Below are positions 43,668 to 53,544 of a stretch of DNA of 64,000 bases, one piece after another. Location: the NCBI RefSeq assembly GCF_900156815.1, contig NZ_FTOT01000001.1, positions 806,001 to 870,000 on the forward strand, given 5' to 3'. Source of the stretch: Gemmobacter megaterium. Its GTDB lineage: Bacteria > Pseudomonadota > Alphaproteobacteria > Rhodobacterales > Rhodobacteraceae. The notes under the pieces were generated by a model. It had not been told where the DNA came from, did not search any database, and saw nothing but the letters and a program-made list of their open reading frames with translations. Position numbers and translations under genes: made by a program. Positions within the stretch are counted from its first letter, which is position 1, and each line of letters opens with the position of its first letter.

Positions 43668-44621
43668 TCAGCGCCGGAGCGCCGCCCACACCGGCGCGAT
43701 GACCCCGGTTGCCAGGGGAACCAGCGCAAGACCAAGGACCAGACCAAAGATCCCGTCCAGCGCCGCCGTGACACTCCAGTCCAGCGCCGCCCCGGCCTGT
43801 GGCAGCGCCATGGCGGCGCTTCCGGCCAAGGCGCCGATGGTATGGCCAAGCCAGGGCAGCCCCAGAACCTCCACCCCATGCACAACGATGGACCCGCCCA
43901 CCCACAGCATGGCCGCCGTGCCCACCGTGGACAAAAGCCACATCACCCCCGGCATCCCCTTGACCAACCCACGCCCCAGCGCCCGTGTCGCCCCCAGCCG
44001 CCCGCCAACCGCCAGATGCAGCCCGATGTCATCCATTTTCACGATCAGGGCCACCGCTCCATAGACAAGAGCCGTGATCGCGATCCCCACAAGGGCCAGT
44101 GCCGCCGCCTCTTGCCACAGCGGCCCGTCCGGAAGGGCGGCCAGCGCGATCGTCATGATCTCGGCAGACAGGATGAAATCGGTCTTGATCGCCCCTGCAA
44201 CCTTCTCCTCCTCCAGCCGCGCGGGATCCTTCGTCTCATGCGCCTCGACAATCGCATCGGGCGGATGCGGCAGCAGGGCATGGAGCACCTTCTCGGCCCC
44301 TTCGAAACACAGGTAGGCCCCGCCCAGCATCAACAGCGGCGTGATCACCCAAGGGGCATAGACATTCAACAGCATCAGGCCCGGCAGCAGGACGATCAGC
44401 TTGTTGCGCATCGACCCCAGCGCGATGCGCCAGATGATCGGCAATTCGCGCCGGGCCTCGAATCCATGCACATATTTCGGCGTGACCGCGGCATCGTCGA
44501 TGACAACGCCCGCCGCCTTGGCCCCGGCCTTCGCCGCCGCCCCCGCGATATCATCCACCGAGGCTGCCGCCACCTTGGCAATCGCCGCCACATCGTCCAG
44601 CAAGGCCAGCAAACCGCTCAT
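43668..44621 (-). CDS. DUF808 (YedI-like) membrane protein
   Basis: A 317-residue integral membrane protein beginning MSGLLALLDDVAAIAKVAAAS, the DUF808 N-terminus, with AAVTPKYVHGFEARRELPI and several hydrophobic segments. Function unknown. GGAGG lies five bases before the ATG. Confidence 0.88.
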   Translation of the reverse strand: MSGLLALLDDVAAIAKVAAASVDDIAGAAAKAGAKAAGVVIDDAAVTPKYVHGFEARRELPIIWRIALGSMRNKLIVLLPGLMLLNVYAPWVITPLLMLGGAYLCFEGAEKVLHALLPHPPDAIVEAHETKDPARLEEEKVAGAIKTDFILSAEIMTIALAALPDGPLWQEAAALALVGIAITALVYGAVALIVKMDDIGLHLAVGGRLGATRALGRGLVKGMPGVMWLLSTVGTAAMLWVGGSIVVHGVEVLGLPWLGHTIGALAGSAAMALPQAGAALDWSVTAALDGIFGLVLGLALVPLATGVIAPVWAALRR

Positions 44622-44706
44622 CGTCACCTCCGTACCCGTCCCGCAAGCCGTAGCGCACGCCAGAGCGAACACAAGAGGCAACATGGCCCCTTTCAGCTTG
44701 CCGGAA

Positions 44707-44753
44707 ATACCCTCGGGGGGTCTCCAGGGGGGCAGACAGCCCCCCTGGACGGG
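44707..44753. repeat. dispersed intergenic repeat, copy 2, with hairpin
   Basis: ATACCCTCGGGGGG followed directly by a hairpin with arms CCAGGGGGG/CCCCCCTGG around CAGACAG. It lies between the DUF808 and ccmG genes. The same core-plus-hairpin design recurs near 63456. Confidence 0.65.
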
Positions 44754-44779
44754 GAGCGCGAGGGGCCGGCCCCTCGCCC

Positions 44780-45340
44780 CTACCGCGCCGCGTCGAGCGC
44801 GGGCCGGATCGTGCGGTCGTATTCCTGCCGGGTGATCGGCCCGGCGTGCCGCAAAAGCACCCTGCCCGCACTGTCGAGCACATAGGTTTCGGGCACGCCA
44901 TAGACCCCCCATTCGATGGCCGTCCGTCCGGTCGGATCGGCGCCCATCGTGGCATAGGGATTGCCCAGCTCGTCCAGAAACCCGAGCGCCTGGTCCGGCT
45001 TGTCCTTGTAGTTGATCCCGTGGATCGGAACACCGGCCTGGGCCAGCTCGGTCAGGAACGGGTGCTCTGCCCGGCAGGGCGCGCACCAGCTGGCCCAGAA
45101 ATTCACCAGCTTCACCCCTGGTGCGGCCAGCACCTCGGGCGTGGTCAAGGGGGCCCCGCCCAGGTCGCCGACCTGAAGCGCGGGTGCCATGCGACCGACC
45201 ATGGTCGAGGGCAGCGACTCGGGATCGTCCCGATACATTCCGAACAGGAACAGGCCGACCAGCACCCCGAACACCGCCGGAGGCACAAAGATCAGCCAGC
45301 GCATCGGCGAGCGGCGTTTCTGGTCCCCTGCCTCAGACAT
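44780..45340 (-). CDS. ccmG: cytochrome c biogenesis thioredoxin CcmG/DsbE
   Basis: A 186-residue membrane-tethered thioredoxin: one N-terminal helix (about 15-34), then a thioredoxin fold with WCAPC (Cys86/Cys89) and the cis-Pro region YGVPETYVLD. It reduces apocytochrome c haem-binding cysteines. Overlaps ccmD by eight bases; last gene of the ccm cluster. Confidence 0.93.
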   Translation of the reverse strand: MSEAGDQKRRSPMRWLIFVPPAVFGVLVGLFLFGMYRDDPESLPSTMVGRMAPALQVGDLGGAPLTTPEVLAAPGVKLVNFWASWCAPCRAEHPFLTELAQAGVPIHGINYKDKPDQALGFLDELGNPYATMGADPTGRTAIEWGVYGVPETYVLDSAGRVLLRHAGPITRQEYDRTIRPALDAAR

Positions 45341-45494
45341 CGCCCACCTTCCCCTGCCGTGCCTCGATCTCGCGCAGCGCCGCCTTGACGCGCGCCGCGC
45401 GCCACAGCGTCAGCCCCACAAGGACCGCCAGAAATCCCAAAGACACGGCATAGGACGACAGCACCACAGTGGCGTATTTCCCCAGTTCCGGCAT
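45333..45494 (-). CDS. ccmD: haem exporter protein CcmD
   Basis: A 53-residue protein with one transmembrane helix (YATVVLSSYAVSLGFLAVLV) followed by a basic amphipathic tail (WRAARVKAALREIEARQ), the usual CcmD design. Its ATG overlaps the ccmC stop as TGATG and its stop overlaps ccmG. It helps release holo-CcmE from CcmC. Confidence 0.92.
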   Translation of the reverse strand: MPELGKYATVVLSSYAVSLGFLAVLVGLTLWRAARVKAALREIEARQGKVGDV

Positions 45495-46225
45495 CATTCG
45501 GCCAACCTTTCACGCGATTCCAGCGCCTTGATACGGCGCAGGCGGATTTCGGTGCGCGTGCGGGCCAGCACCAGCGCCACGAACAGCAGAACAAAGCCCG
45601 CAATACAGACCAGCAGCGGAAACCAGTACACGTCCGAGACATTCTCCTGCTTGTCGAGGCTGAGAGACGCCCCCTGGTGCAGGCCCTGGTTCCAGAAATT
45701 CACCGCATAGCGCGACAACAGCGCGAAAACAGAACCGACAAGGCACAGAACCCCGGTCAGATCCGCCGCCGTATCGGGGTTGTCCAAAGCCTCCCAGAAC
45801 GCGATGTAGCCAAGGTAGAACAGGAACAGGATCAGGAACGAGGTCAGCCGCGGATCCCATTCCCACCACGTGCCCCACATCGGCTGGCCCCACAGCGCCC
45901 CGGTTGCCAGCGCGATCAGGGTAAAGGTCATGCCCACCGGCGCCGCCGCCTTGGCCGCCAGCGCCGACACATGGTGGCGCCGCACGATCCAGATCAGCGA
46001 GGCGACCAGCATCATCACCCAGGCGTTGATCGCCATCATGGCCGCAGGCACATGGATGTAGATGATCTTGACGGTCGAGCCCTGCTTGTAGTCGTCAGGC
46101 GTGAAGAAAAAGCCCCAGACCAGGCCCACCAGCAGGCACGACACCGTCATCCCCCAAAGCCAGGGCAGAACCCTGGCAGAGGTTTCCATGAACTTCCGGG
46201 GGTTGGCATATTCCCACAGTGACAT
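45494..46225 (-). CDS. ccmC: haem handling protein CcmC
   Basis: A 243-residue membrane protein with six helices and the tryptophan-rich haem motif MWGTWWEWDPRLTS; conserved histidines lie in YIHVPAAMM and near the C-terminal half. It loads haem onto CcmE for cytochrome c maturation. Confidence 0.95.
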   Translation of the reverse strand: MSLWEYANPRKFMETSARVLPWLWGMTVSCLLVGLVWGFFFTPDDYKQGSTVKIIYIHVPAAMMAINAWVMMLVASLIWIVRRHHVSALAAKAAAPVGMTFTLIALATGALWGQPMWGTWWEWDPRLTSFLILFLFYLGYIAFWEALDNPDTAADLTGVLCLVGSVFALLSRYAVNFWNQGLHQGASLSLDKQENVSDVYWFPLLVCIAGFVLLFVALVLARTRTEIRLRRIKALESRERLAE

Positions 46226-46277
46226 ATGGCTTCCTTAGCGGGTTGCGGGGTTGCACTCAACGGGATCGGTTGACGCA

Positions 46278-46934
46278 TCACCTCAGGTTGATGCGCAAGG
46301 CGGCGGCGGCGGCAAAGGGCAACAGCGCGACACTGCCCAGGGTGATGCCCGCCAACAGCAACAGCGGCGTCGCGGGTGCCATCCCGTCGGCGCCCCGCCG
46401 CACGATTTCGGCGCCAAAGATCAGCGTGGGAACATACAGCGGCAGAACCAGCAGCGACAGCAGCAATCCGCCGCGCCGCAGGCCCACGGTCAGCGCCGCG
46501 CCAAAGGCACCGATCATCGACAGCGCAGGCGTCCCCACCGCAAGCGAAACCACCAGCCAGCCCTGTGCGCCACCCGGCAGGTGCAGCAGCACGCCCAGCA
46601 CCGGCGCCGCGATCACCAGCGGCAACCCGGTCACGATCCAATGCGCCAGCGCCTTCATCGCCACGACCGCCTCCAGCGGCAGCGGCGCTGTCGCCAGCAG
46701 GTCCAGCGATCCGTCGTCCCAGTCCAGCGCAAAGATGCGGTCCAGCGACAACAGACAGGCCAGCAAGGCGCCCACCCACAGAATCCCCGGCGCGATCGAG
46801 GCAAGGCGCCCGGCCTCTGGCCCGACCCCGAGCGGGATCAGCACGCACAAGATCAGGAAAAACCCCAGGCCAAGGCCAAACCCGCCGCCCGCGCGTATGG
46901 CCAGCCGAAGGTCGCGGATCAGCAGCGCGCCCAT
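46278..46934 (-). CDS. ccmB: haem exporter protein CcmB
   Basis: A 218-residue six-helix protein; LLIRDLRLAIRAGGG and the LSLDRIFALDWDDGSLDLL stretch are characteristic. It is the permease partner of CcmA. It starts 106 bases after the ccmA stop, a longer gap than elsewhere in the cluster. Confidence 0.92.
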   Translation of the reverse strand: MGALLIRDLRLAIRAGGGFGLGLGFFLILCVLIPLGVGPEAGRLASIAPGILWVGALLACLLSLDRIFALDWDDGSLDLLATAPLPLEAVVAMKALAHWIVTGLPLVIAAPVLGVLLHLPGGAQGWLVVSLAVGTPALSMIGAFGAALTVGLRRGGLLLSLLVLPLYVPTLIFGAEIVRRGADGMAPATPLLLLAGITLGSVALLPFAAAAALRINLR

Positions 46935-47040
46935 GGCATCCTCCCCGCCACCGGGACCAGGGCCCACAGAGGGCCGCACGGTCCTGCGCCGCTGGGCGCG
47001 GCGTGCCGCCGGGGCCATCCTGTGACGCGCACGGCCCGCC

Positions 47041-47673
47041 TCATGCAAAGGCCTCGTCGAACGCATCCCTGCGGCCGCCCTGATCGGGCGCGCGCGCCCG
47101 GAACGGCGCCAGATCCAGTACGGTGGCCTCGGACAGCCCAAGGTCGATATGGGTTGCAATCACGGCGGCCCCGCCGCCATGCAGATGCGCGCGCACCATA
47201 TCGGCGAACAGCCTGACCGATGCGGCATCCAGCGATACGGTCGGCTCGTCCAGCGCCCAGACCGGCCGCCCCGTCAGCAGCATCCGGGCAAGGCCCAGAC
47301 GCCGCTTTTGCCCCGCCGAAAGGTTCTGTGCCGGACGGGCCGCAAGCGGGGCAAGGTTCATCCGGTCCAGGGCCGCGGCAACCGCCGCCGCGCCGGTGCC
47401 GAACACCGCCGCCCAAAAGGCCAGATTCTCGGTAACGGTCAGCATGGGCTTCAGCCCATCGGCATGGCTGGCATAGGCAAGGGAATCCTGCGGCACAGAA
47501 ATGGTGCCCGCCAGCGGCGGTTGCAGCCCTGCCAGCGTGCGCAGCAGCGTCGTCTTGCCGCAGCCGTTCGGGCCCCGCAGCACCAGCGCCTGCCCCGGCT
47601 CCAGCGCGAACTCCACCCCCTCCAGCACCGCGATGCCCCCCCGCGCGACGCAAAGGCCCTGCACGCGCAACAT
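47041..47673 (-). CDS. ccmA: haem ABC exporter ATP-binding protein CcmA
   Basis: A 210-residue ABC ATPase with Walker A GPNGCGKT (34-41), signature [14 protein letters not shown] and Walker [10 protein letters not shown]. It powers release of haem from CcmC to CcmE. Two bases separate it from the Mth938-like gene. Confidence 0.95.
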   Translation of the reverse strand: MLRVQGLCVARGGIAVLEGVEFALEPGQALVLRGPNGCGKTTLLRTLAGLQPPLAGTISVPQDSLAYASHADGLKPMLTVTENLAFWAAVFGTGAAAVAAALDRMNLAPLAARPAQNLSAGQKRRLGLARMLLTGRPVWALDEPTVSLDAASVRLFADMVRAHLHGGGAAVIATHIDLGLSEATVLDLAPFRARAPDQGGRRDAFDEAFA

Positions 47674-47675
47674 GG

Positions 47676-48029
47676 TCAGACCGGCAACAGGGCAGCGGCC
47701 ACCCGGCGGCCTTCGGCCAGACAGACGTTATAGGTGCGGCAGGCGGCAGGCGTCGCCATCACCTCGGCGCCGATCCCTGCGGCCTCCAGCGCCTCGCGCA
47801 AGTCGCGCGGCAAAGGCGCAATCTCGGCCCCCATGCCGAAAAAGATCACATCGACGGTGCCGGCCAGCGCCAGCAAGGCGGCGCCATCCGGCAATCCAGC
47901 CCAGGGGCCTGCGCCATCGGGCCGTACCAAAGCGGCGCCTTCGATCACACCGCCACCCACGCGGAAAAACCCCGGCCCATAGCCATCGACCGGCAGCAGG
48001 GATCCAAACTGCACCTCGGACAGCTTCAT
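47676..48029 (-). CDS. Mth938-like domain protein
   Basis: A 117-residue protein beginning [20 protein letters not shown], with [20 protein letters not shown] and a C-terminal [15 protein letters not shown], the Mth938/DUF498 pattern. In alphaproteobacteria this gene is usually found between secF and ccmA; here a permease gene takes the upstream place. Function unknown. Confidence 0.85.
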   Translation of the reverse strand: MKLSEVQFGSLLPVDGYGPGFFRVGGGVIEGAALVRPDGAGPWAGLPDGAALLALAGTVDVIFFGMGAEIAPLPRDLREALEAAGIGAEVMATPAACRTYNVCLAEGRRVAAALLPV

Positions 48030-48033
48030 GGCA

Positions 48034-48798
48034 TCAGCCTTTCCACAAGGGCAGCCCCGCAAGGGCGGAGGCAGCGATCAGCACCCAGGCCAGCACCTTG
48101 TAAAGCCTGGCCCGGTCTGGACGGAATAGGGCGGAACCCACGGCATTGGCAAGGATGAAGGGCACCAGCAGCATGAGCGATACTGTCGCAAGCCACCAGG
48201 ACAACTGCCCGGCAAGGCCAAGCGCGGCCACCATGCCCAGATCGACCATGACCAGAAACATCGACAGATTGGCGCGCACCTGCGCCACCGGCATCGGGCT
48301 GGCCATATAATACAGCACAACCGGCGGGCCAGGCAGCGCCGTCGCGCCCCCGACGATGCCCGACAGAAAGCCGGTGGCAACCGTCGTGCGGCGACCGCGC
48401 GAACCGCGCCATTGCCAGCCTGCGACCAACGCCACCACGGTCAGCAACGCCAGGCCACTGACTGTCCAGCGGAACATGTCGGGGTCGATCCAGATCAGCG
48501 CGGCCAGACCAAGCGGCAAGCCAGGCAGCATTCCCAGCACCAGAAGGCCGATTTCGCGCGGGGCGCCGGTGCGCAAGGCCCCCGGCATGTTCACCAGCGG
48601 CCCCAGCAAATCCATCATCGCCAGAACCGCCACGGCCTGGGCGGGCGGCAGAACCGCCCCCGCCACGGGCATGAAGACGAGGCCGGAGCCAAATCCCGAA
48701 AAGCCGCGCACCAGCCCGGCCATCGCCGCTGCCAGACCCAGCAGCCAAAGCCCCGGCACTGCCAGCGCCTCTGCAACCGGGCCAGGCAACAGCCACAC
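48034..48798 (-). CDS. TauE/SafE-family sulfite exporter-like permease (TSUP)
   Basis: A 254-residue protein with about eight transmembrane helices in two repeats (AAMAGLVRGFSGFGSGLVF and GFLSGIVGGATALPGPPVV), the TSUP signature. Substrates of the family are sulfite, sulfoacetate or other anions. It starts at a GTG four bases after the yajC stop and is four bases from the Mth938 gene, so it is built into the yajC-ccm transcription unit. Confidence 0.88.
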   Translation of the reverse strand: MWLLPGPVAEALAVPGLWLLGLAAAMAGLVRGFSGFGSGLVFMPVAGAVLPPAQAVAVLAMMDLLGPLVNMPGALRTGAPREIGLLVLGMLPGLPLGLAALIWIDPDMFRWTVSGLALLTVVALVAGWQWRGSRGRRTTVATGFLSGIVGGATALPGPPVVLYYMASPMPVAQVRANLSMFLVMVDLGMVAALGLAGQLSWWLATVSLMLLVPFILANAVGSALFRPDRARLYKVLAWVLIAASALAGLPLWKG

Positions 48799-48802
48799 GA
48801 TG

Positions 48803-49129
48803 TCAGGCCGCCGCCGGTTCGGTCTTGGTCAACACCTGGGCAATGGTGGCCTTGAGGATGCGCACCTTGACGCCATCGGCGATCTCGACCTCGACCTCGC
48901 CATCTTCCTTGACCTTCACGACCTTGCCGATGATCCCGCCCTGGGTCAGCACGGTGTCGCCGCGACGCAGCGCCTCGACCATGGCGCGGTGTTCCTTGAC
49001 CTTCTTCTGCTGGGGGCGGATCAGCAGGAAATACATGATCCCGAAAATCAGGATCAGCGGGACAAAGCTGGTAAAGGCACCTGCGGCACCACCACCGGCG
49101 GCCTGGGCGAATGCGGGGGTTGCGAACAT
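48803..49129 (-). CDS. yajC: preprotein translocase subunit YajC
   Basis: A 108-residue protein with one transmembrane helix (LILIFGIMYFLLIRPQQKK) and the cytoplasmic domain GDTVLTQGGIIGKVVKV. YajC associates with SecDF. AAAGGA precedes the ATG. secD and secF, normally directly downstream, are absent here. Confidence 0.95.
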   Translation of the reverse strand: MFATPAFAQAAGGGAAGAFTSFVPLILIFGIMYFLLIRPQQKKVKEHRAMVEALRRGDTVLTQGGIIGKVVKVKEDGEVEVEIADGVKVRILKATIAQVLTKTEPAAA

Positions 49130-49529
49130 TGTCGTCCTTTCTGGCGGCCGGATCCGGCCGTGGCTCGGGGCCCGGCGTCGAAACGTCGGGCGATTGCGGC
49201 GCGCACCCTAGCCCCGAGCCGGGCCATTGGCAAGGCAGGCCGCTTCGCCGGGCAGACACGCGATATCGTCCTCCGGCAGCGGTGCGGGCCAACACCAAGG
49301 CGCGGCCACATCGACATGGACAGGCTGCGCCACGGCACGCGCCCGGCCCCCGGCGCCGCGGAGAAGCCCCGCGTCAGAACGCGCCCTTGCGCCTCGGCAT
49401 CATGGTGCGGGTCACCCATCGGACAATCCGGACCGGCATCCGAACCCACAGAGGCCCGGACCATCGCGGTGAAAGACATGTGCTCGGGTCGCGCCTCAGA
49501 TGCCGCGCGGCTGAGACGCCCCTGCCCGC
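49130..49529. other. 400-base intergenic region with a long inverted repeat
   Basis: No frame here has convincing protein character. A perfect ten-base inverted repeat GGCTCGGGGC/GCCCCGAGCC (49162-49171 and 49211-49220) encloses a smaller GC-rich hairpin and lies in the expected 5' leader of yajC. The rest is unremarkable. Confidence 0.5.
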
Positions 49530-50729
49530 TCAGCCGTCCAGACGGAACGCCAGCGTCTTGAGATACCCGCCCTCTGCCAGTTGTGGCAGCACCGGATGAT
49601 CCGGCCCGGCAAATCCGGTATGCAGGATCTGCGACCGACGGCCGCCACGGCCGATCCCGCGCGCACTGGCGTTGCGGAACGCAGACAAATCCACGGCATG
49701 GGAACAGGAACACAGCACCAGAAAGCCCCCCGGCGCGACCAGCGGCGCGGCCAGACGGGCGACCCGCTCATAGGCGCGCAACCCGGCCTCCAGCGCAGGC
49801 TTGGCCGGGGCAAAGGCCGGCGGATCGCAGACCACGAGGCCGAATCGCGCCTCTTCCTCCGCCAGCGCCTCCAGCACCGCAAAGGCGTCGCCCTGCCGGG
49901 TGGAAAAGCGGTCGGACGCGCCCATCAGGCCCGCCCCCTGCACCGCAAGATCCAGCGCCGCCGCAGAGGCGTCGACAGCCAGCGCAGTCCGCGCTCCGGC
50001 CGCCAGCGCGGCAAGGCCGAACCCGCCGACATGACTGAACACATCCAGCACCGATTGGCCGCGCCCCAGCCGGGCGGCAAAGGCGTGGTTCGGCCGCTGG
50101 TCGAAAAACAGCCCGGTCTTTTGCCCCCCCAGCAGATCCGCCATATATGTGGCACCGTTCATCGGCACCGGCACCGGCCCCGACACTGCGCCGCGCAGCA
50201 CGAGGGTTTCCTCTGCCAACCCCTCCAATCCCCGCGCCCGGCCCGACCCGTTCTTGACCACGGTCGTCACGCCCGTCACAGCCACAAGCGCCGCGACCAG
50301 CGGCTCCAGATGCGCCTCGGCCCAGGCCGCGTTGGGCTGGACAACCGCCACATCCCCGAAGCGGTCGATCACCACGCCCGGCAGGCCATCGGCCTCTGCA
50401 TGGACGAGGCGGTAGAAGGGGGCATCGTACAAGGTGTCGCGCAAGGCCAGCGCACGGATCAGACGCTCGGAGAACCAGCGTTCGTCCAGCACCGCCTCCG
50501 GGTCGCGGTCCAGCATCCGGGCGATGATCCGCGACCTGAGATTGACCGTCACCAGCCCCAGCGGGCGGCGATCGGCATCCTCCAGCACGGCAAGTGCGCC
50601 GGGGTCCAGCGCCTGGGTGCGGCGGTCTGTCACCAGTTCATCGGAATAGATCCAGGGAAACCCGTGGCGAATGGCACGGGCTTCGGCCTTGGGGCGCAAG
50701 CGGACGGTGGGGTATGTGGGTGCGGTCAT
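49530..50729 (-). CDS. class I SAM-dependent rRNA methyltransferase (RlmI-like)
   Basis: A 399-residue protein with an N-terminal PUA domain (RHGFPWIYSDELV), an EEHEE-like middle part (YRLVHAEADGLPGVVIDRFG) and a C-terminal methyltransferase with SVLDVFSHVGGFGLAALAAG and the VVCDPPAFAPAK motif. Members methylate cytosines of 23S rRNA, E. coli RlmI at m5C1962; the position here is inferred. Confidence 0.88.
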   Translation of the reverse strand: MTAPTYPTVRLRPKAEARAIRHGFPWIYSDELVTDRRTQALDPGALAVLEDADRRPLGLVTVNLRSRIIARMLDRDPEAVLDERWFSERLIRALALRDTLYDAPFYRLVHAEADGLPGVVIDRFGDVAVVQPNAAWAEAHLEPLVAALVAVTGVTTVVKNGSGRARGLEGLAEETLVLRGAVSGPVPVPMNGATYMADLLGGQKTGLFFDQRPNHAFAARLGRGQSVLDVFSHVGGFGLAALAAGARTALAVDASAAALDLAVQGAGLMGASDRFSTRQGDAFAVLEALAEEEARFGLVVCDPPAFAPAKPALEAGLRAYERVARLAAPLVAPGGFLVLCSCSHAVDLSAFRNASARGIGRGGRRSQILHTGFAGPDHPVLPQLAEGGYLKTLAFRLDG

Positions 50730-50767
50730 GCCTTCCTCTACCCTGCCCGGAGGCGCCGCAAAAGGGG

Positions 50768-51022
50768 TCAGTTGGCGTAGGCTGCAATCATCTGTCTGGC
50801 GCGGTCGGAGATCACCAGCGTCTCACTTGGGTCAAGCCCGTCCTTCATCGACACCGCAGCCAGAGACTGCTGAAGATCCCGGTCTTCGCGGGTGGCAGAC
50901 ATCGCATAGGGGGAAACAAGGAAAAGATCACCGCTGTCGAGGCGGTTCGTCGTTTCCGGCGCCTTGCACGCACCGAGAAACGCGAGGCCGAATACGGCCA
51001 CGGTCACCTGAATGGCTTTCAT
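50768..51022 (-). CDS. small hypothetical lipoprotein
   Basis: An 84-residue protein with a lipobox (AFLGAC, Cys about 19) and a polar remainder. Start at 51022 (MKAIQVTVAVFG). No family recognised; position downstream of nothing co-oriented suggests its own promoter within 51023-51195. Confidence 0.65.
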   Translation of the reverse strand: MKAIQVTVAVFGLAFLGACKAPETTNRLDSGDLFLVSPYAMSATREDRDLQQSLAAVSMKDGLDPSETLVISDRARQMIAAYAN

Positions 51023-51195
51023 CTCATGTCTTTCCGGGGTCTGACGCCCCATTCTGCTCGATGGTTCGAAGTCTAGCAGAATATGTCAGGAATGAGAAGC
51101 CCTTGTGGCGACATCAGGGCGGCGGCAGGCTGCCCCGGCAAACAAACCCCTCTGGCAGGCAGTGCCGGAGGGATCTGCTGGATCGGACCGCAAGC

Positions 51196-51342
51196 TCAGG
51201 CCGAACGGACCTGGGCATTGCGACCAAAGGCGCGGCGCACCCAGCCGGCGAAGCCGACCACGAGGCGGCGGAATTCACGGGCGCGCAGGGCGCGGGCTTC
51301 GGCTTCGATTTCGAAGATCCGTTGGGGGGAAAGGTTGGTCAT
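51196..51342 (-). CDS. 48-residue basic protein (RSP_7527-like)
   Basis: A short gene encoding MTNLSPQRIFEIEAEARALR and an Arg-rich amphipathic C-terminus (AREFRRLVVGFAGWVRRAFG). GGAG lies upstream of the ATG. Such small DUF1127-like basic proteins are common in Rhodobacterales; I associate it with the RSP_7527 family but cannot test this. Confidence 0.6.
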   Translation of the reverse strand: MTNLSPQRIFEIEAEARALRAREFRRLVVGFAGWVRRAFGRNAQVRSA

Positions 51343-51574
51343 CTGTCGAGCTCCATCTGCTAGGCTCCCTGCGGATCAAGATGGACCATATGCTGCGACT
51401 GCACAACATGCTGCACCGCAGAACCGCCATGCCCTGAGCGCATGACGGGCCGCCCTGCACCCCGCCAGCCCCCGGCCCCTGCCCCCCGCGCCCCCGGCAC
51501 CTGCCTTGCAAGGTTAGCGCTAGCGGCGTATGTCTTGGCGATCCCCGCTGCCAGCAGACCGGCCAGGAGGCGCC

Positions 51575-53380
51575 ATGCCGCTCGATCCCCGCATCCGTGC
51601 TGTTACCGATCGCATCCGCGACCGTTCGTCAGACACGCGCGCCGCCTATCTTGACCGCATGGCCCGCGCGGCAGAGGCGGGACCGGCGCGGGCGCATCTG
51701 TCCTGCTCGAACGCGGCCCATGCCTGGGCGGCCACCGGGCCGGACAAGGCCGATCTGGCGCAGGGGCGCGCGCCGCATATCGGCATCGTGACCGCCTACA
51801 ACGACATGCTTTCCGCCCACCAGCCCTATGAACAGTATCCAGACCGGATCCGGGCCGCCGCACGCAGCGTGGGGGCCACGGCGCAGGTGGCAGGCGGCGT
51901 GCCCGCCATGTGCGATGGCGTGACCCAGGGCCGCGCCGGGATGGAATTGTCGCTGTTTTCGCGGGATGTGATCGCCTTGTCGGCCGGGGTGGCCCTGAGC
52001 CATGATTGCTTTGATGCCACGCTTTGGCTGGGGATCTGCGACAAGATCGTGCCGGGGCTGATCATCGCGGCGGCCACCTTTGGCCATCTGCCTGCGGTCT
52101 TTGTGCCCTCGGGCCCGATGCCCTCGGGCCTGCCGAACGACGAAAAGGCCAAGGTCCGCCAGCGGTTCGCCACCGGGGAGGCCAGCCGCGAGGAACTGCT
52201 GGCCGCCGAGATGGCCAGCTATCACGGGCCGGGCACCTGCACATTTTACGGCACCGCCAATTCCAACCAGATGCTGATGGAACTGATGGGGCTGCACTTG
52301 CCGGGGGCTGCCTTCGTCAATCCCGGCACCGGCCTGCGCGAGGCATTGACGGAGGCCGCCGTGGCGCGTGCGGCGGCGATCACCGCGCTTGGGCCGGACT
52401 ACCGCCCGGTCGCGCGGATCCTGGATGAACGGGCCTTCGTCAACGGCATGGTCGGACTGATGGCAACCGGCGGATCGACCAACCTGGTGCTGCATCTGCC
52501 CGCCATGGCAAGATCGGCGGGTATCTTGCTGGATTTGCAGGATTTTGCCGATATTTCCGCAGCCGTTCCGCTGGTGGCGCGGGTCTATCCCAACGGGCTT
52601 GCGGATGTGAACCATTTCCACGCCGCAGGCGGCATGGGCTGGCTGGTGGGCGAATTGCTGGCCGCCGGGCTGGTGCATGACGATGTGGTGACCGTGGCAG
52701 GCGATGGCCTGCGTCCCTATGCGCGCGAGCCAAAGCTGATCGACGGGGCGCTGGTCTGGCAGGACGCCCCGCGCAGCAGCCTGAACCCGCGCATCCTGCG
52801 CCCGCACACGGATCCCTTTGCCGGGACCGGCGGGCTTGTGCAACTGACCGGAAACCTGGGGCGCGGCGTGATCAAGGTGTCGTCTGTCCCCGCAGACCGC
52901 CATGTGATCGAGGCGCCTGCGCGGGTGTTCGAGAACCAGGGCGCCGTCAAGGCCGCCTTTCAGAACGGCGAGTTCACCAGCGATGTCGTGGTCGTCGTGC
53001 GGTTCCAGGGGCCACGCGCGAATGGAATGCCCGAACTTCATGCCCTGACGCCCGTATTGGCGGTCTTGCAGGACCGCGGCCTGCGCGTTGCCCTTGTCAC
53101 CGATGGCCGGATGTCCGGCGCCAGCGGCAAGGTGCCCGCCGCAATCCATGTCAGCCCCGAAGCCGAAGCGGGCGGCACCCTGGCCAAACTGCGGGACGGC
53201 GATCTGCTGCGCCTGGACAGTCTGGCGGGAACGCTCGATGTGCTGACCCCCGGCGTGCTGGAGCGCGCGCCCGTCGTGGCGGATCTGGCGGGCAATGCCC
53301 ATGGCACCGGGCGCGAGCTGTTTGCCCGCCTGCGTGCGGGTGCCACGCCTGCGACCGAGGGCGCCTCGATCATTCTGTAG
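51575..53380 (+). CDS. edd: phosphogluconate dehydratase
   Basis: A 601-residue Fe-S dehydratase of the IlvD/Edd family converting 6-phosphogluconate to KDPG in the Entner-Doudoroff pathway. Motifs include [30 protein letters not shown] and the C-terminal [22 protein letters not shown] lies before the ATG. The aldolase gene eda, often adjacent, is not in the window. Confidence 0.94.
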   Translation: MPLDPRIRAVTDRIRDRSSDTRAAYLDRMARAAEAGPARAHLSCSNAAHAWAATGPDKADLAQGRAPHIGIVTAYNDMLSAHQPYEQYPDRIRAAARSVGATAQVAGGVPAMCDGVTQGRAGMELSLFSRDVIALSAGVALSHDCFDATLWLGICDKIVPGLIIAAATFGHLPAVFVPSGPMPSGLPNDEKAKVRQRFATGEASREELLAAEMASYHGPGTCTFYGTANSNQMLMELMGLHLPGAAFVNPGTGLREALTEAAVARAAAITALGPDYRPVARILDERAFVNGMVGLMATGGSTNLVLHLPAMARSAGILLDLQDFADISAAVPLVARVYPNGLADVNHFHAAGGMGWLVGELLAAGLVHDDVVTVAGDGLRPYAREPKLIDGALVWQDAPRSSLNPRILRPHTDPFAGTGGLVQLTGNLGRGVIKVSSVPADRHVIEAPARVFENQGAVKAAFQNGEFTSDVVVVVRFQGPRANGMPELHALTPVLAVLQDRGLRVALVTDGRMSGASGKVPAAIHVSPEAEAGGTLAKLRDGDLLRLDSLAGTLDVLTPGVLERAPVVADLAGNAHGTGRELFARLRAGATPATEGASIIL

Positions 53381-53544
53381 CCGCTCCCGCAGGCCGATCC
53401 CCGCGCCCGGCGCGGGGACGTCCTTTGGGCCGGGCGCCGGGACGCCCTGTCGGGCGCCCCGGCGTTGCCTCCGGCGGGGGTATTTCAGGCAAGATGAAAG
53501 CGCCTTGCGCCCAGCAGGTTCCGGCCCCGGAGTGCGGGGGGGCC
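53381..53544. repeat. GC-rich intergenic repeat region after edd
   Basis: Contains nested inverted repeats (GGGCGCC-type, 53430-53465) and GGGGGTATTTCAGGCAAGAT (53475-53494), whose reverse complement resembles the 38577/44707/63456 repeat in giving AAATACCCCC. No gene. Confidence 0.45.

Noticed and set aside
49054-49713. Possible 219-codon gene upstream of yajC on the minus strand
   Set aside because: It overlaps yajC and the methyltransferase gene in another frame and is Arg/Pro-rich without conserved features.
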